DNA of 64,000 nt from Rhizobium sp. BT03 (lineage in GTDB: Bacteria > Pseudomonadota > Alphaproteobacteria > Rhizobiales > Rhizobiaceae), in NCBI RefSeq assembly GCF_030053155.1, contig NZ_CP125640.1, positions 2,108,001-2,172,000 of the forward strand, in the 5' to 3' direction. The first letter of the stretch is position 1; every line of letters starts with the position of its first letter. The translations under genes were made by a program, and so were the position numbers. Shown in pieces: positions 53,015 through 61,335 of the stretch. Under the pieces are notes generated by a model. That model saw only the letters and a program-made list of their open reading frames with translations. It made no database searches and was not told where the DNA came from.

Positions 53015-53311
53015 TCAATCATTGGGTTCAGGGATCAGGCGTATCAGCGTTCCGTTAGACGCCGCGCCGCTGATTGTCGTTGATATCTGCCGAAGCGGTC
53101 CGCGAGCGATGAGCATCTCTGGCGCAAGGTGTTTTCCAGGCCCCGGATCGGCAAAGGCTGAAAACGCGTGATCCGAGTCGAGCATCGCCATGAATGATGT
53201 CGCGACGATTGCTTCGCCGCAGGCGGCGCATCGAAGAATGTACGAACCGAGGTGCACGATCGATTCTGTTTCGTCCAATCCGCACGATGGGCAAGCCAAC
53301 ATATTGTTCAT
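53015..53311 (-). CDS. Small zinc-ribbon protein
   Basis: A 98-residue protein with two CxxC pairs (CPSCG at residue 7, CAACG near residue 28), the pattern of a zinc ribbon. The C-terminal two thirds are not recognised. CTGGAG precedes the ATG. It begins 15 bases after the stop of a tiny membrane-protein gene and should be co-expressed with it. Function unknown. Confidence 0.7.
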   Translation of the reverse strand: MNNMLACPSCGLDETESIVHLGSYILRCAACGEAIVATSFMAMLDSDHAFSAFADPGPGKHLAPEMLIARGPLRQISTTISGAASNGTLIRLIPEPND

Positions 53312-53326
53312 TGGTTCACTCCAGTC

Positions 53327-53506
53327 CTATGACGCGGCGGCCAGAACGATGGCGATGACGAGCAGCATGGGGCCCATCCACTTGAAGTGACGAACCAGAG
53401 GCGGTTTGGCCGAGTAGCCGGGCAGCGGCAGATAACCAAGGCCCACCGAGGTCATCCACAGGCCGGCGCAAAACATGATGATTTCATCGATATAGGCTGC
53501 GATCAT
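53327..53506 (-). CDS. Tiny membrane protein (59 residues)
   Basis: A 59-residue protein starting MIAAYIDEIIMFCAGLWMTS and ending PMLLVIAIVLAAAS: two hydrophobic segments separated by a Pro/Lys-rich loop (LPGYSAKPPLVRHFKWM). GGGAGAG immediately precedes the ATG. It lies upstream of the zinc-ribbon gene on the same strand. Function unknown. Confidence 0.65.
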   Translation of the reverse strand: MIAAYIDEIIMFCAGLWMTSVGLGYLPLPGYSAKPPLVRHFKWMGPMLLVIAIVLAAAS

Positions 53507-53713
53507 GGCTCTCCCGCCGTCGTAAGAACACTGTGACGCTCTGCCTCGACAAGCGGAGCCGCTCTATCCTAGCCGGACGGCGACCTCCAATTAAACATTT
53601 GGCGGCGCCTTCGAAAAGACCAAGGGCTAAACTCAAGGTGGTACAGCCTCTGCGAATCCCGTAAGCATCTGAAACTCGCGACGAATGCGACCAAGCCAAT
53701 TCGGGAATAACAC

Positions 53714-54235
53714 ATGCGCAACGCCCAATTCATTCGCTTCACTGCCTTCTCGCTCAGCATCGCTTTTGCGACATTCCAGACTGAAAACCTCATGGCCGGG
53801 CCGGCCAATGAAAAGTTCTTCGATGCCGCCCTGTGCAAACCGCCCTATTCGATGACATCGGCAACGGAAATTTATGATGCCGCGGAAGCTCTGGCCAAGC
53901 CGGACACCTCGTCGCTCGGTGCGGCGATCTACAAGATCCCGAGCCAGATCGGCCGCGACGGCTTCAAGTCGACGGAGGTTTTCTTTGCGAGCAATGCGGT
54001 CGGAATTCTGGTCGAAGGCCAACGCGCTGACGATCTGGCGAAAAAATACGGGTTGAAGCCGGAGAGTTCGGACCTGCTTGGAACATCCACCAAGGGCTAT
54101 TCGCGCGAGCTTCCAGCCGATCAGCAGCCCGAACCGGGACTTGCCGGTCCCGGAAAAGTCCGGATTGTCGCCCGCCAAGGGGACGCCTTGCCGGGCAAGA
54201 CATTGCTGGCGTGCGAATTCGCCCAAGATTTTTGA
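53714..54235 (+). CDS. Exported protein of unknown function
   Basis: A 173-residue protein with an N-terminal hydrophobic signal (FIRFTAFSLSIAFATF, cleavage about residue 28). The mature part has a pair of cysteines (CKPPYS and LLACEF) that could form a disulphide. I recognise no domain. It is transcribed divergently from the tiny membrane protein and zinc-ribbon genes. Only a weak ribosome site is visible. Confidence 0.65.
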   Translation: MRNAQFIRFTAFSLSIAFATFQTENLMAGPANEKFFDAALCKPPYSMTSATEIYDAAEALAKPDTSSLGAAIYKIPSQIGRDGFKSTEVFFASNAVGILVEGQRADDLAKKYGLKPESSDLLGTSTKGYSRELPADQQPEPGLAGPGKVRIVARQGDALPGKTLLACEFAQDF

Positions 54236-54366
54236 AAGGCGCCGCATAGGCCTGCAATCGGCTTTGCTCGAAAAAAGCAGCTCGTTCAAGCCGTCGTCTC
54301 GCCACGCGGGATAAACCGCCTTATGTGAGGATGCGGCAGAGGGCACGCAGCGGAGATCCTGAGACA

Positions 54367-54612
54367 ATGCAAACCATTTGGAAGAAGCCGGTGACGTTAG
54401 CCCTTGAAGGCCCGGATCAGTGGGTGGTCATCCAGACGACCCAGGCCGCAACATGGGCGTTGGTCGAAGACTGGCCGACCGAAGAGGGTCCGGCGCTCGA
54501 TCGGGCTTGCGCGGTTTGCGCGGATGTCATGTCGGGCAAACGAAACCGGGAAGAGGCGCGGCAGGCCTTCATCGAGGCTGCGATCGAAGCCGGAATCCCG
54601 ATCAAGGAGTAG
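54367..54612 (+). CDS. DUF982 family protein
   Basis: An 81-residue protein of the rhizobial DUF982 family: MQTIWKKPVTLALEGPDQWVVIQT, then WPTEEGPALDRACAVCADVM and a C-terminal ARQAFIEAAIEAGI. The ATG at 54367 gives the usual family start. DUF982 proteins are abundant in rhizobia and have no known function. Its last bases overlap the decayed winged-helix copy on the other strand. Confidence 0.87.
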   Translation: MQTIWKKPVTLALEGPDQWVVIQTTQAATWALVEDWPTEEGPALDRACAVCADVMSGKRNREEARQAFIEAAIEAGIPIKE

Positions 54613-54852
54613 GGCCAGGCATTTGGACGCTGTTGGGCTTGATGCCTCCACCGAGAGGCGCGAGCCGGCGGCTTCCGGCACTGGGGCGGCTTTTGTCCTG
54701 CGGGTTGAACTCCCCTATCAGCCCCTCAGCTTGGCTGCCAGCGCCGCCTTCCGAGAAACGACAGAAGAACTCGTTTTTCACAGATGCGGAGGGAAAGACC
54801 GACCCAAGCGCCGACATCGCCAATCGCCACAATATTCTTCGGAATTCAACAT
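54602..54852 (-). pseudogene. Truncated, frameshifted copy of the winged-helix gene's N-terminus
   Basis: From the ATG at 54852 it reads MLNSEEYCGDWRCRR, then hits a stop; in another frame the segment EGLIGEFNPQDKSRPSAG matches EGLMVEFNPRDKSRTNAG of the intact gene at 48304-49029. The winged-helix part is missing. The flanking promoter side is also duplicated. Confidence 0.8.
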
Positions 54853-54982
54853 TCCATGGTTGCAACGGCAAGCAATCTAGCGTAAGAACATTCCATGAAC
54901 TAGGAAAAAAATCTTAGGGCATTTTTGAGGTCACCTGATCCCGTCAGACGGTGGCAGGTAATTGAACGTGGTGGAGGGCAGG

Positions 54983-55408
54983 ATGCGAAAGGTCGGCATG
55001 AGGAAGAAGGGCGCGATGGTCTATGGCCAGCGGCTGCTGGCATTGGTTTCGATCCTGCTGGGAAGCGCCGTCCAGGCCTTTCCCTGCGATCAGCCGGTCG
55101 TGATTTCCAACTGGTCGTTCTGTGCGACCGGCAATGTGAGCGCTGAGGGCGGCGCCGCTGATTGGAAAGTCGTTCCCGCATGGACTCGCGAGGACGCCAT
55201 AAGCGCGTATTTCGGAAACGACCCGCGGCTCTTGGCAAACCACGGACTTTGCAACGCCAAATTCCGTCGGGTCGTCCTCTGCCAGCCGGGATGGCAAACG
55301 GGCAACCCGGATGAGTGCTCATATCTGGTTTGCAGCGGCTATTACTCATCCTTGATCGGAAAGGAAGAAAGGGAAGCTTATGAAAGAGACTTCCCAGCCG
55401 AGCAATAG
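54983..55408 (+). CDS. Exported protein of unknown function, Cys-rich
   Basis: A 141-residue protein with a signal peptide (RLLALVSILLGSAVQAF, cleavage about residue 34). The mature part has six to seven cysteines (PCDQ, FCATG, LCNAK, LCQPG, ECSYLVCSG), suggesting a disulphide-stabilised periplasmic domain. The ATG at 54983 follows GGAGGG; TTG at 54962 is possible. It lies behind the duplicated promoter-like block, as does the SecD-like gene at 49161. No domain recognised. Confidence 0.68.
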   Translation: MRKVGMRKKGAMVYGQRLLALVSILLGSAVQAFPCDQPVVISNWSFCATGNVSAEGGAADWKVVPAWTREDAISAYFGNDPRLLANHGLCNAKFRRVVLCQPGWQTGNPDECSYLVCSGYYSSLIGKEEREAYERDFPAEQ

Positions 55409-55464
55409 TTTGTCGCTTCGCTGCCTTGGGGGCACAGACTGTAACGGCTATCGCGGCGACCTTT

Positions 55465-56145
55465 TCATCCGCCTGTATTCTTGAACACGAGGCATTGGGT
55501 GAAGCGGTTGCCGCTTTCCACTGCATCAGACCAATTCACCATAATTTCCCCCTCGAGCGTCATGACCTCAGACAAAGCTCGTCCGAGATCCCAGACAAGG
55601 GGAGAGAATTGTTCGTTGGTCAGATTGTCGGCCTGAACGACAAGATAGGCATTCGTCCTCATGCGCTGGCAGATCCGGCCGTATATTTCCTGCATGCGTT
55701 TCAGATAAACGTCATAGCCGTCATAATCGGGATCGCCGTTGTAAAGCGGGTTCCATTTATGCCAATGGGGCATGTATGGCGGCGATGTGATGCAAAAATC
55801 CATTTCGGGAAGGCCGAAGGCTGCCAGCTGCGCGCTATCACCGCAGAAGAGATGATCTTTTGCCGTGATGCGTTCCCTGACCCATTCATATCGCTGCCGA
55901 TCGGCTTCTATCCCATAAGGCAGCCTACCCCTCTGCTCGCAGACGAAGAACGTCGTTCCCAAGCCGACAAAGGGGTCGAAGACCGCGTCTCCTGGTTTTG
56001 TAAACCGATCAAGCAATGCCGACACCAAAGCGCCGGGGAACCTGATTTCATCGCCGTTCTGAAAGTCCGGCAAGGGAAATTGATGTTGGTTGGAGACCGT
56101 CAATAATTCTGAAATTGCCACGGCAAACTCCCTCTCCGCAGACAA
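55465..56145 (-). CDS. Orphan DNA methyltransferase (N4/N6 amino type)
   Basis: A 226-residue SAM-dependent methyltransferase with the SAM motif DPFVGLGTT (57-65) and catalytic motif TSPPY (120-124). The order SAM motif before catalytic motif, and the SPPY form, fit an amino-methyltransferase acting on cytosine N4 or adenine N6. There is no restriction gene beside it. The chain is short for the family and a separate target-recognition domain is not obvious. It lies next to the 3' end of a tRNA-Arg gene. Confidence 0.83.
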   Translation of the reverse strand: MSAEREFAVAISELLTVSNQHQFPLPDFQNGDEIRFPGALVSALLDRFTKPGDAVFDPFVGLGTTFFVCEQRGRLPYGIEADRQRYEWVRERITAKDHLFCGDSAQLAAFGLPEMDFCITSPPYMPHWHKWNPLYNGDPDYDGYDVYLKRMQEIYGRICQRMRTNAYLVVQADNLTNEQFSPLVWDLGRALSEVMTLEGEIMVNWSDAVESGNRFTQCLVFKNTGG

Positions 56146-56278
56146 CTGCCACTGGGCAAAGTTCGTCCGCTGGAACTATGGGAAAAACTGCTGGTCAGCT
56201 ACGCACAGTATCAGAGGCACACGTCAGATGACGTTCCCTTTCGGGAGCCAAGCGGAGTTAAGGCTGATAAAAAGGAAA

Positions 56279-56355
56279 TGGCGCACCCGAAGAGATTCGA
56301 ACTCCTGACCCCCAGATTCGTAGTCTGGTGCTCTATCCAGCTGAGCTACGGGTGC
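56279..56355 (-). tRNA. tRNA-Arg (anticodon ACG)
   Basis: On the minus strand a full cloverleaf: acceptor GCACCCG pairing with CGGGTGC, D-arm GTAGCTCAGCTGG, anticodon stem-loop CCAGACTACGAATCTGG with anticodon ACG, T-arm GGAGTTCGAATCTC, and an encoded CCA end. Confidence 0.98.
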
Positions 56356-56477
56356 GTGCAAGTGCGGCGGTGCCGCTTGCGTGGGCGATCCTCTAAAGCG
56401 TCCTTCGGGACAATGCAAGAGCATTTCGGAAAAAATCGCGCGTTTCATAATTTGCGGCCACGGCTTTTGAAATCCTG

Positions 56478-58010
56478 TCACTTTTCGATATGCGTCCGGC
56501 TGCGGTAATCCTCCAGCGAAACCGGGCGATCGGGGATCTCGATGCGGAACTGGGTTCCAACCGTCGGCTTTTCCACAAGCGCGATCGTGCCGCCATGAGC
56601 GAGCACCAGCTCGCGGGCGATCGTCAGGCCGAGGCCGGTGCCGCCGGAGCGGGCGGAGCCGCGGAAAGCGGCAAAGAGGTTCTGGCGCGCCTTCAGCGGC
56701 ATGCCGGGGCCGGTATCATCCACGGTGATGCTGACGACGCTGCCGACCCGCTGGGCGGCGACGGTGATGCGCCTGACCGCGCCTGGGGCACCCTCGCCCG
56801 GCGCCGTCAGCGCCTGCAGCGCGTTTCGGCAGAGATTGTGGATGACCCGGAACAGCTGCTCGCCATCGGCATCGACCTTGAGATCGGCGGCGATCTGCTC
56901 CGAGAATTCGATGCCGCTTTGCGGATCGATCGCCAGCATGTCCTTGACGTCCTGGGTGAGCTCCAAAAGCGGGATATGGCGGCGGCGCGGGGCGGATTCG
57001 CTCGCCTTGCCATAGGACAACACCTCGGTGGTATAGCCGACGGCGCGGTCGATGGTGCGCAACAGCTTCGGGGCGAAGCTTTTCACCATCGGATCGTCGA
57101 CGTCGACCAGCCGGTCCGACATCAGCTGCGCCGAGGCCAGGATATTGCGCATGTCGTGATTGATCTTGGAGACGGCGAGGCCGAGGGCGGCGAGGTTTTT
57201 CTGCTGCTTCAGCGTCTTTTGCAGCTCCATCTGCATCGAGGTGAGGTTGCGGCCGGCGACCGCCAGTTCGTCGCGGCCACCGTCACCGATATAGATATGG
57301 GCGGGGTTCTCGGGATCGGAGGAGAATTGCTGCATGCTGCCGGTCAGCCGGCGGATAGGGCCGATGAGGATGCGGTTGATCGCAAAGAAGATCAGCGTCG
57401 CGGTGAAGAGCGCGATCAGCACCGACAGCAGGAGAACGTTGCGGGAATAGGCAAACATCGCCGTGCGCAGCTGCCTGTCCTTCATCACCACCTCGACACC
57501 GGTATTGGTGTCGCCGACAGGGCCATAGACGCGGATCATCCTGCCGCCGCCAAAGATCAAGGTGTCGAGCGCATCACGTATCGCCGTTGCCGGCGGCACG
57601 TCGGTGAGATCATAGGCTTCATCGACCGAGGTCGGCATATCGGTCGTCGCCAAGAGCCGCGAGGTGCCGTCCTTGCGCAGCACGATCGCCTTGGTGCCGG
57701 TCGCCTCCAGCGTTTCCTTCTGGAGCGCGCGCGGCAGCTCGACCGGCTGCAGCCCATCGATGACGATGGCCGCGGCAGCGGCCGTGTTCAGCCTGTCCTG
57801 CAGCCAGCGTATGCGCATGCTGGCGACCGAGGGAAAGAAGATCAGGATTTCGGCGAGCATGATAAAGACGACGGTGAGCCAGAGCAGCTTGCCCGACAAT
57901 CCGCCGAACATGCCGCCGAACATGCCGGCAGACGGGCATGGCGCCCTGGCGGTCTCGCCGGCCGCGGGGGTTTCCGCCGAAGGATTGTCGCCCTGATCTT
58001 GTACCGGCAT
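56478..58010 (-). CDS. Membrane sensor histidine kinase
   Basis: A 510-residue kinase with transmembrane segments at about 42-62 and 190-212 around a periplasmic sensor region, a HAMP-like segment, the phosphoacceptor motif KINHDMRN (His near residue 283), and the ATPase boxes HNLCRNALQAL, DDTGPGM and GGTGLGL. No response-regulator gene is adjacent, so it is an orphan. The H-box sequence is of the less common HDMRN type. Signal unknown. Confidence 0.92.
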   Translation of the reverse strand: MPVQDQGDNPSAETPAAGETARAPCPSAGMFGGMFGGLSGKLLWLTVVFIMLAEILIFFPSVASMRIRWLQDRLNTAAAAAIVIDGLQPVELPRALQKETLEATGTKAIVLRKDGTSRLLATTDMPTSVDEAYDLTDVPPATAIRDALDTLIFGGGRMIRVYGPVGDTNTGVEVVMKDRQLRTAMFAYSRNVLLLSVLIALFTATLIFFAINRILIGPIRRLTGSMQQFSSDPENPAHIYIGDGGRDELAVAGRNLTSMQMELQKTLKQQKNLAALGLAVSKINHDMRNILASAQLMSDRLVDVDDPMVKSFAPKLLRTIDRAVGYTTEVLSYGKASESAPRRRHIPLLELTQDVKDMLAIDPQSGIEFSEQIAADLKVDADGEQLFRVIHNLCRNALQALTAPGEGAPGAVRRITVAAQRVGSVVSITVDDTGPGMPLKARQNLFAAFRGSARSGGTGLGLTIARELVLAHGGTIALVEKPTVGTQFRIEIPDRPVSLEDYRSRTHIEK

Positions 58011-58187
58011 TCTCGTCTCGCCCGATCGGCAGCACTGCAGCCGCCCTCACCGTTGGGTCTCTATATTAGACCAAAAGGCTCCGCTTTCAAATCTTTGCGA
58101 GCAGCGTCATGTCGTCACAAAGAAACGCCGCCCGAGAGGCGGACACGGCGGTTTCATTTATTCTCTTCGGTTCGTGCTGGGGGCCAG

Positions 58188-58326
58188 CCCCTCATCCGCC
58201 TGCCGGCACCTTCTCCCCGTAAACGGGGCGAAGGGGATATGCCGCGACCTCTCCGTTCCTCACAAGCGTCTCGTGTGGCACGTCCCCTCGCCCCGTTTTT
58301 ACGGGGAGAGGGTTAGGGTGAGGGGC
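58188..58326. repeat. Rhizobial intergenic mosaic repeat, full copy
   Basis: CCCCTCATCCGCCTGCCGG at the left and GGGTTAGGGTGAGGGGCA at the right; palindromes CTTCTCCCCGTAAACGGGGCGAA and TCGCCCCGTTTTTACGGGGAGA. It lies between the chemoreceptor stop and the kinase promoter region. Confidence 0.9.
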
Positions 58327-58361
58327 AGCTTTCGGCATTCGAGGCGATGGTCAATAACAGA

Positions 58362-60359
58362 TCAGAACTCTTCCCAGCTCTGCTCTGCCACAGCCGCATT
58401 GCCGCCGAAGGCGCGGGCGACCTTGGCGATCGCGCGGCGGGCGGGAGAGGCGACCGGCCGTTGCGGTTCGTTGCGGACAAGCGCCACCGGCGCCGGCGCA
58501 TGATCCGGCAATTTGAAGCGGGCAATGAGGCTGACCAGCGCGCCGGCTTCGGCCGACAGCCTGTGCGTGGCGGCGGAGGTCTCTTCCACCATGGCGGCAT
58601 TCTGCTGGGTCACCTGATCCATCTGGTTGACGGCGGTATTGACTTCCTTGAGGCCGGTCGACTGCTCGGTCGCAGCCGTGGCGATCGAATGGATATGGTC
58701 GTTGATGGCGATGACCCGGGTGCCGATTTCCGCCAGCGCCTCGCCGGTCGCTTGCACCAGCTTGACGCCGACCTGCACTTCGTCGCCCGACTTGGTGATC
58801 AGCGCCTTGATGTCCTTGGCGGCGGTTGCCGAGCGCTGGGCAAGTTCGCGCACTTCCTGGGCGACGACCGCAAAGCCCTTTCCGGCCTCGCCGGCGCGCG
58901 CCGCCTCGACGCCGGCGTTCAGCGCCAGCAAATTGGTCTGGAAGGCGATCTCGTCGATGACGTTGATGATCTGGCTGATCTCGCGCGAGGCCTGCTCGAT
59001 GCGGCCCATCGCCTCGACGGCGTTGCGCACGACGACGCCTGATGCGCCCGACTTGTCCTTGGCTTCGGAGACCATGACGGTCGCTTCATGCGCCCGCTCG
59101 GTCGAGTTCTGGACGACGGCGGTGATCTGATCGAGCGCTGCCGAGGTCTGTTCGAGGGCGGCCGCCTGCTGCTCGGTGCGCTTCGACAGGTCGTCGCTGG
59201 CATTGCGCAGCTCGGCGGTGTTGCCGTTCATCGCCTCAGTCGTCTCGCGCACTTCGCGCATCGTCGCCTGCAGGGTCACGAATGTATTGTTGACGTTCTG
59301 CTGCAGCTCGGCGAAGGCGCCCTGGAAACTGCCGCGCATCGTCTGGGTAAGGTCGCCTTCGGCAAGGCTCGCGATGACGCGGCGGGTCTCGCCGATGCCG
59401 GCATCGACGCTCGACAGCAGCGTGTTGATGTTGCCGGCGAACTGGTTGAGGTTCTCGTCCTCATAGTCCTTGCTGATGCGGTGGCTGAAATCGCCGGCCG
59501 CAGCCGCGGCGACGACGACCGACATGCTCGACTGCAGGTCGTCGCTCTTGGCGCGCATGGCCGCCTCCTGGGCGTTCAGGCGCTTGACGGCAAGGCCGTT
59601 CTGCTTGAAGACCGCGACCGCTGCGGCCATCTCGCCGATTTCGTCCTGGCGCCCGGCAAAGGGAACTTCGGCTTCGAAATTGCCGTCGGCGACCGCCTTG
59701 ATCGCATGGGTGACGCGCTTAATCGGGCGGCTCAGATGGCTCGTGCCGATATAAAAGCCCATGCCGATGCCGGCGGCGATGCCGATGCCGGTGATGCTGA
59801 GGACGAGCATCAGCACCCAGGAGCGGAAACTTTCGATCTCGGCGTTGACGGTCTGCAGCGCGGCCTTGTCGATGGCGACGACCGCGTCGATCTCCGCCTG
59901 GAACGCCTTGCGGTTGGCGCGGTTGGCTTCATTGTTGCCCTGGGCGCTGGCGGCCTCGGGGCCGACTTCGGTGCCGAGGCGGGCCGTTTCGGCGCGGAAG
60001 GTGCGGAATTCCGCGGCGCGGGCGGCAAGCTTGGCGAAATCGCCCTTCTCCTCCTCCGGCACCAGCGGCGTCCAGCCCGCGATGACCTTGTCGATCTCGT
60101 CGAGGCCGGCCAGCAGGCCCTTGGCGAAGTTCGGCGTATCCTTGATCGTCTTGGCCGCATAGATGCCGCGCGATTCCATCACCACGGCGGTGACGAAACG
60201 GTTGAGGCGTTCGCCGGCATAGGCGCGGGCGGCAGCCTGCTCGTAAGCCGTCAGGTTGCGGCTATATTCGTGCATGGCCGACAATGCCGTTGCGCCGATC
60301 AGAAGCGCGACGGAGCCCATCACGCATACCAGCAGATTAATTTTGCCGCGGATCTTCAA
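58362..60359 (-). CDS. Methyl-accepting chemotaxis protein
   Basis: A 665-residue chemoreceptor. A transmembrane segment at about 8-28 and another near 180-205 flank a helical periplasmic domain; a HAMP domain ([15 protein letters not shown]) and a second HAMP-like stretch follow. The signalling tip [26 protein letters not shown] binds CheA/CheW. The C-terminus ends SWEEF, resembling the pentapeptide that tethers CheR/CheB. The ligand is unknown. It faces rpmH across a 418-base gap. Confidence 0.94.
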   Translation of the reverse strand: MKIRGKINLLVCVMGSVALLIGATALSAMHEYSRNLTAYEQAAARAYAGERLNRFVTAVVMESRGIYAAKTIKDTPNFAKGLLAGLDEIDKVIAGWTPLVPEEEKGDFAKLAARAAEFRTFRAETARLGTEVGPEAASAQGNNEANRANRKAFQAEIDAVVAIDKAALQTVNAEIESFRSWVLMLVLSITGIGIAAGIGMGFYIGTSHLSRPIKRVTHAIKAVADGNFEAEVPFAGRQDEIGEMAAAVAVFKQNGLAVKRLNAQEAAMRAKSDDLQSSMSVVVAAAAAGDFSHRISKDYEDENLNQFAGNINTLLSSVDAGIGETRRVIASLAEGDLTQTMRGSFQGAFAELQQNVNNTFVTLQATMREVRETTEAMNGNTAELRNASDDLSKRTEQQAAALEQTSAALDQITAVVQNSTERAHEATVMVSEAKDKSGASGVVVRNAVEAMGRIEQASREISQIINVIDEIAFQTNLLALNAGVEAARAGEAGKGFAVVAQEVRELAQRSATAAKDIKALITKSGDEVQVGVKLVQATGEALAEIGTRVIAINDHIHSIATAATEQSTGLKEVNTAVNQMDQVTQQNAAMVEETSAATHRLSAEAGALVSLIARFKLPDHAPAPVALVRNEPQRPVASPARRAIAKVARAFGGNAAVAEQSWEEF

Positions 60360-60777
60360 TGCACTGTCTCCTACCTACGCCACTGCCTGGAAAGCAAATT
60401 GCCAGCCGACGGTCTGAATATCGGCGAAATTTATTAAAGTTCGATTGCCAATATTTACGATTATGGCTGGGGAATATTATCCATGCCGCTCCTGGCGAGG
60501 GCGCGAAAAGCCCGGAAAACCGGGCAACCGATCCGCAGCGGCGACCAAGCACAACCACTCGGCGCAGGTCGAATTTCTTAACACCAGAATGCGAAAATAC
60601 TTGTCAAGCCGGGGCGCCAAGTGAAATTATCCGGTATAATTGACTTTCACCGGCTTCATCCGTATAAGCCGCCGCACGTCCGGTCACTCAGGCCTTTCAT
60701 GGCCCGCCCGTTCGAAAAACAACGCTCCTTGCATTATGCAAATTCAAGAAGGGCCGCACTCCGCGGTGTTTAAATAA
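60360..60777. other. Divergent intergenic region, chemoreceptor / rpmH
   Basis: About 418 bases holding the chemoreceptor promoter (AT-rich 60420-60480, not resolved) and the rpmH promoter described separately. No other gene is seen. Confidence 0.6.
60640..60668 (+). promoter_or_regulatory. rpmH-rnpA-yidC promoter
   Basis: TTGACT (60640-60645) and TATAAG (60663-60668) are spaced by 17 bases, close to the housekeeping consensus. The expected start lies about 100 bases before rpmH. Confidence 0.75.
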
Positions 60778-60912
60778 ATGAAGCGTACCTACCAACCATC
60801 CAAGCTTGTTCGCAAGCGTCGCCACGGCTTCCGTGCGCGCATGTCCACGAAGGGTGGCCGCAAGGTCATCGCCGGCCGCCGCGCGCAGGGCCGCAAGCGT
60901 CTTTCGGCTTAA
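60778..60912 (+). CDS. rpmH: 50S ribosomal protein L34
   Basis: The 44-residue L34 protein of the large ribosomal subunit, beginning [20 protein letters not shown] and ending GRKRLSA, with the usual high Arg/Lys content. It is first in the conserved rpmH-rnpA-yidC cluster and ends 21 bases before rnpA. Confidence 0.98.
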   Translation: MKRTYQPSKLVRKRRHGFRARMSTKGGRKVIAGRRAQGRKRLSA

Positions 60913-60933
60913 GGCCGGGTTGCCCGAGAAGAG

Positions 60934-61335
60934 ATGGCGGGCGAATTGACGACCAATGAAGAAAAACACACTGTCGGGCGGCTGAAAAGCCGCCCGCAGT
61001 TTCTTGCCGTGCGCGAGGGCGAAAAACGCCGCGGCGGCCTCTTCCTTCTCGAAGTCCTCGACCGGAAGGAACCCGACAGCCAAGCCCGCGTCGGTTTCAC
61101 AGTCACCAAAAAACATGGCAACGCAGTCGAACGCAACCGTATGCGCCGCCGCCTGAAAGAGGCGGTGCGGCTTCATGCGGGGTTTGCAATGCAGCCCGGA
61201 CACGACTATGTGGTTGTCGCGCGCAGGGACGTGCTTGAGGCGTCCTTCAAAGAATTGGCCGCGGAACTGAAATTTCGCGTGGAAACCAGGCCGAAACCCC
61301 GGCGCTCCGGAGACGGACGCCCCAGGAACGTATGA
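60934..61335 (+). CDS. rnpA: Ribonuclease P protein component
   Basis: The 133-residue protein subunit of RNase P, which helps the catalytic RNA trim tRNA 5' ends. It carries the family core [18 protein letters not shown] followed by [10 protein letters not shown]. The C-terminal extension is Pro/Arg-rich. Its TGA overlaps the yidC ATG by four bases, so translation is coupled. Confidence 0.96.
   Translation: MAGELTTNEEKHTVGRLKSRPQFLAVREGEKRRGGLFLLEVLDRKEPDSQARVGFTVTKKHGNAVERNRMRRRLKEAVRLHAGFAMQPGHDYVVVARRDVLEASFKELAAELKFRVETRPKPRRSGDGRPRNV

Noticed and set aside
56490-58316. 608-codon plus-strand open frame opposite the histidine kinase
   Set aside because: Antisense shadow; it even runs through the intergenic mosaic repeat.
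1011-58326. Possible CRISPR array from the repeated CTCCCCG palindromes
   Set aside because: Copies are kilobases apart in both orientations with no regular spacers and no cas genes.
60601-60640. TTGTCA with TATAAT as an rpmH promoter
   Set aside because: The spacing is 28 bases, too long; the TTGACT-N17-TATAAG pair just downstream is far better.
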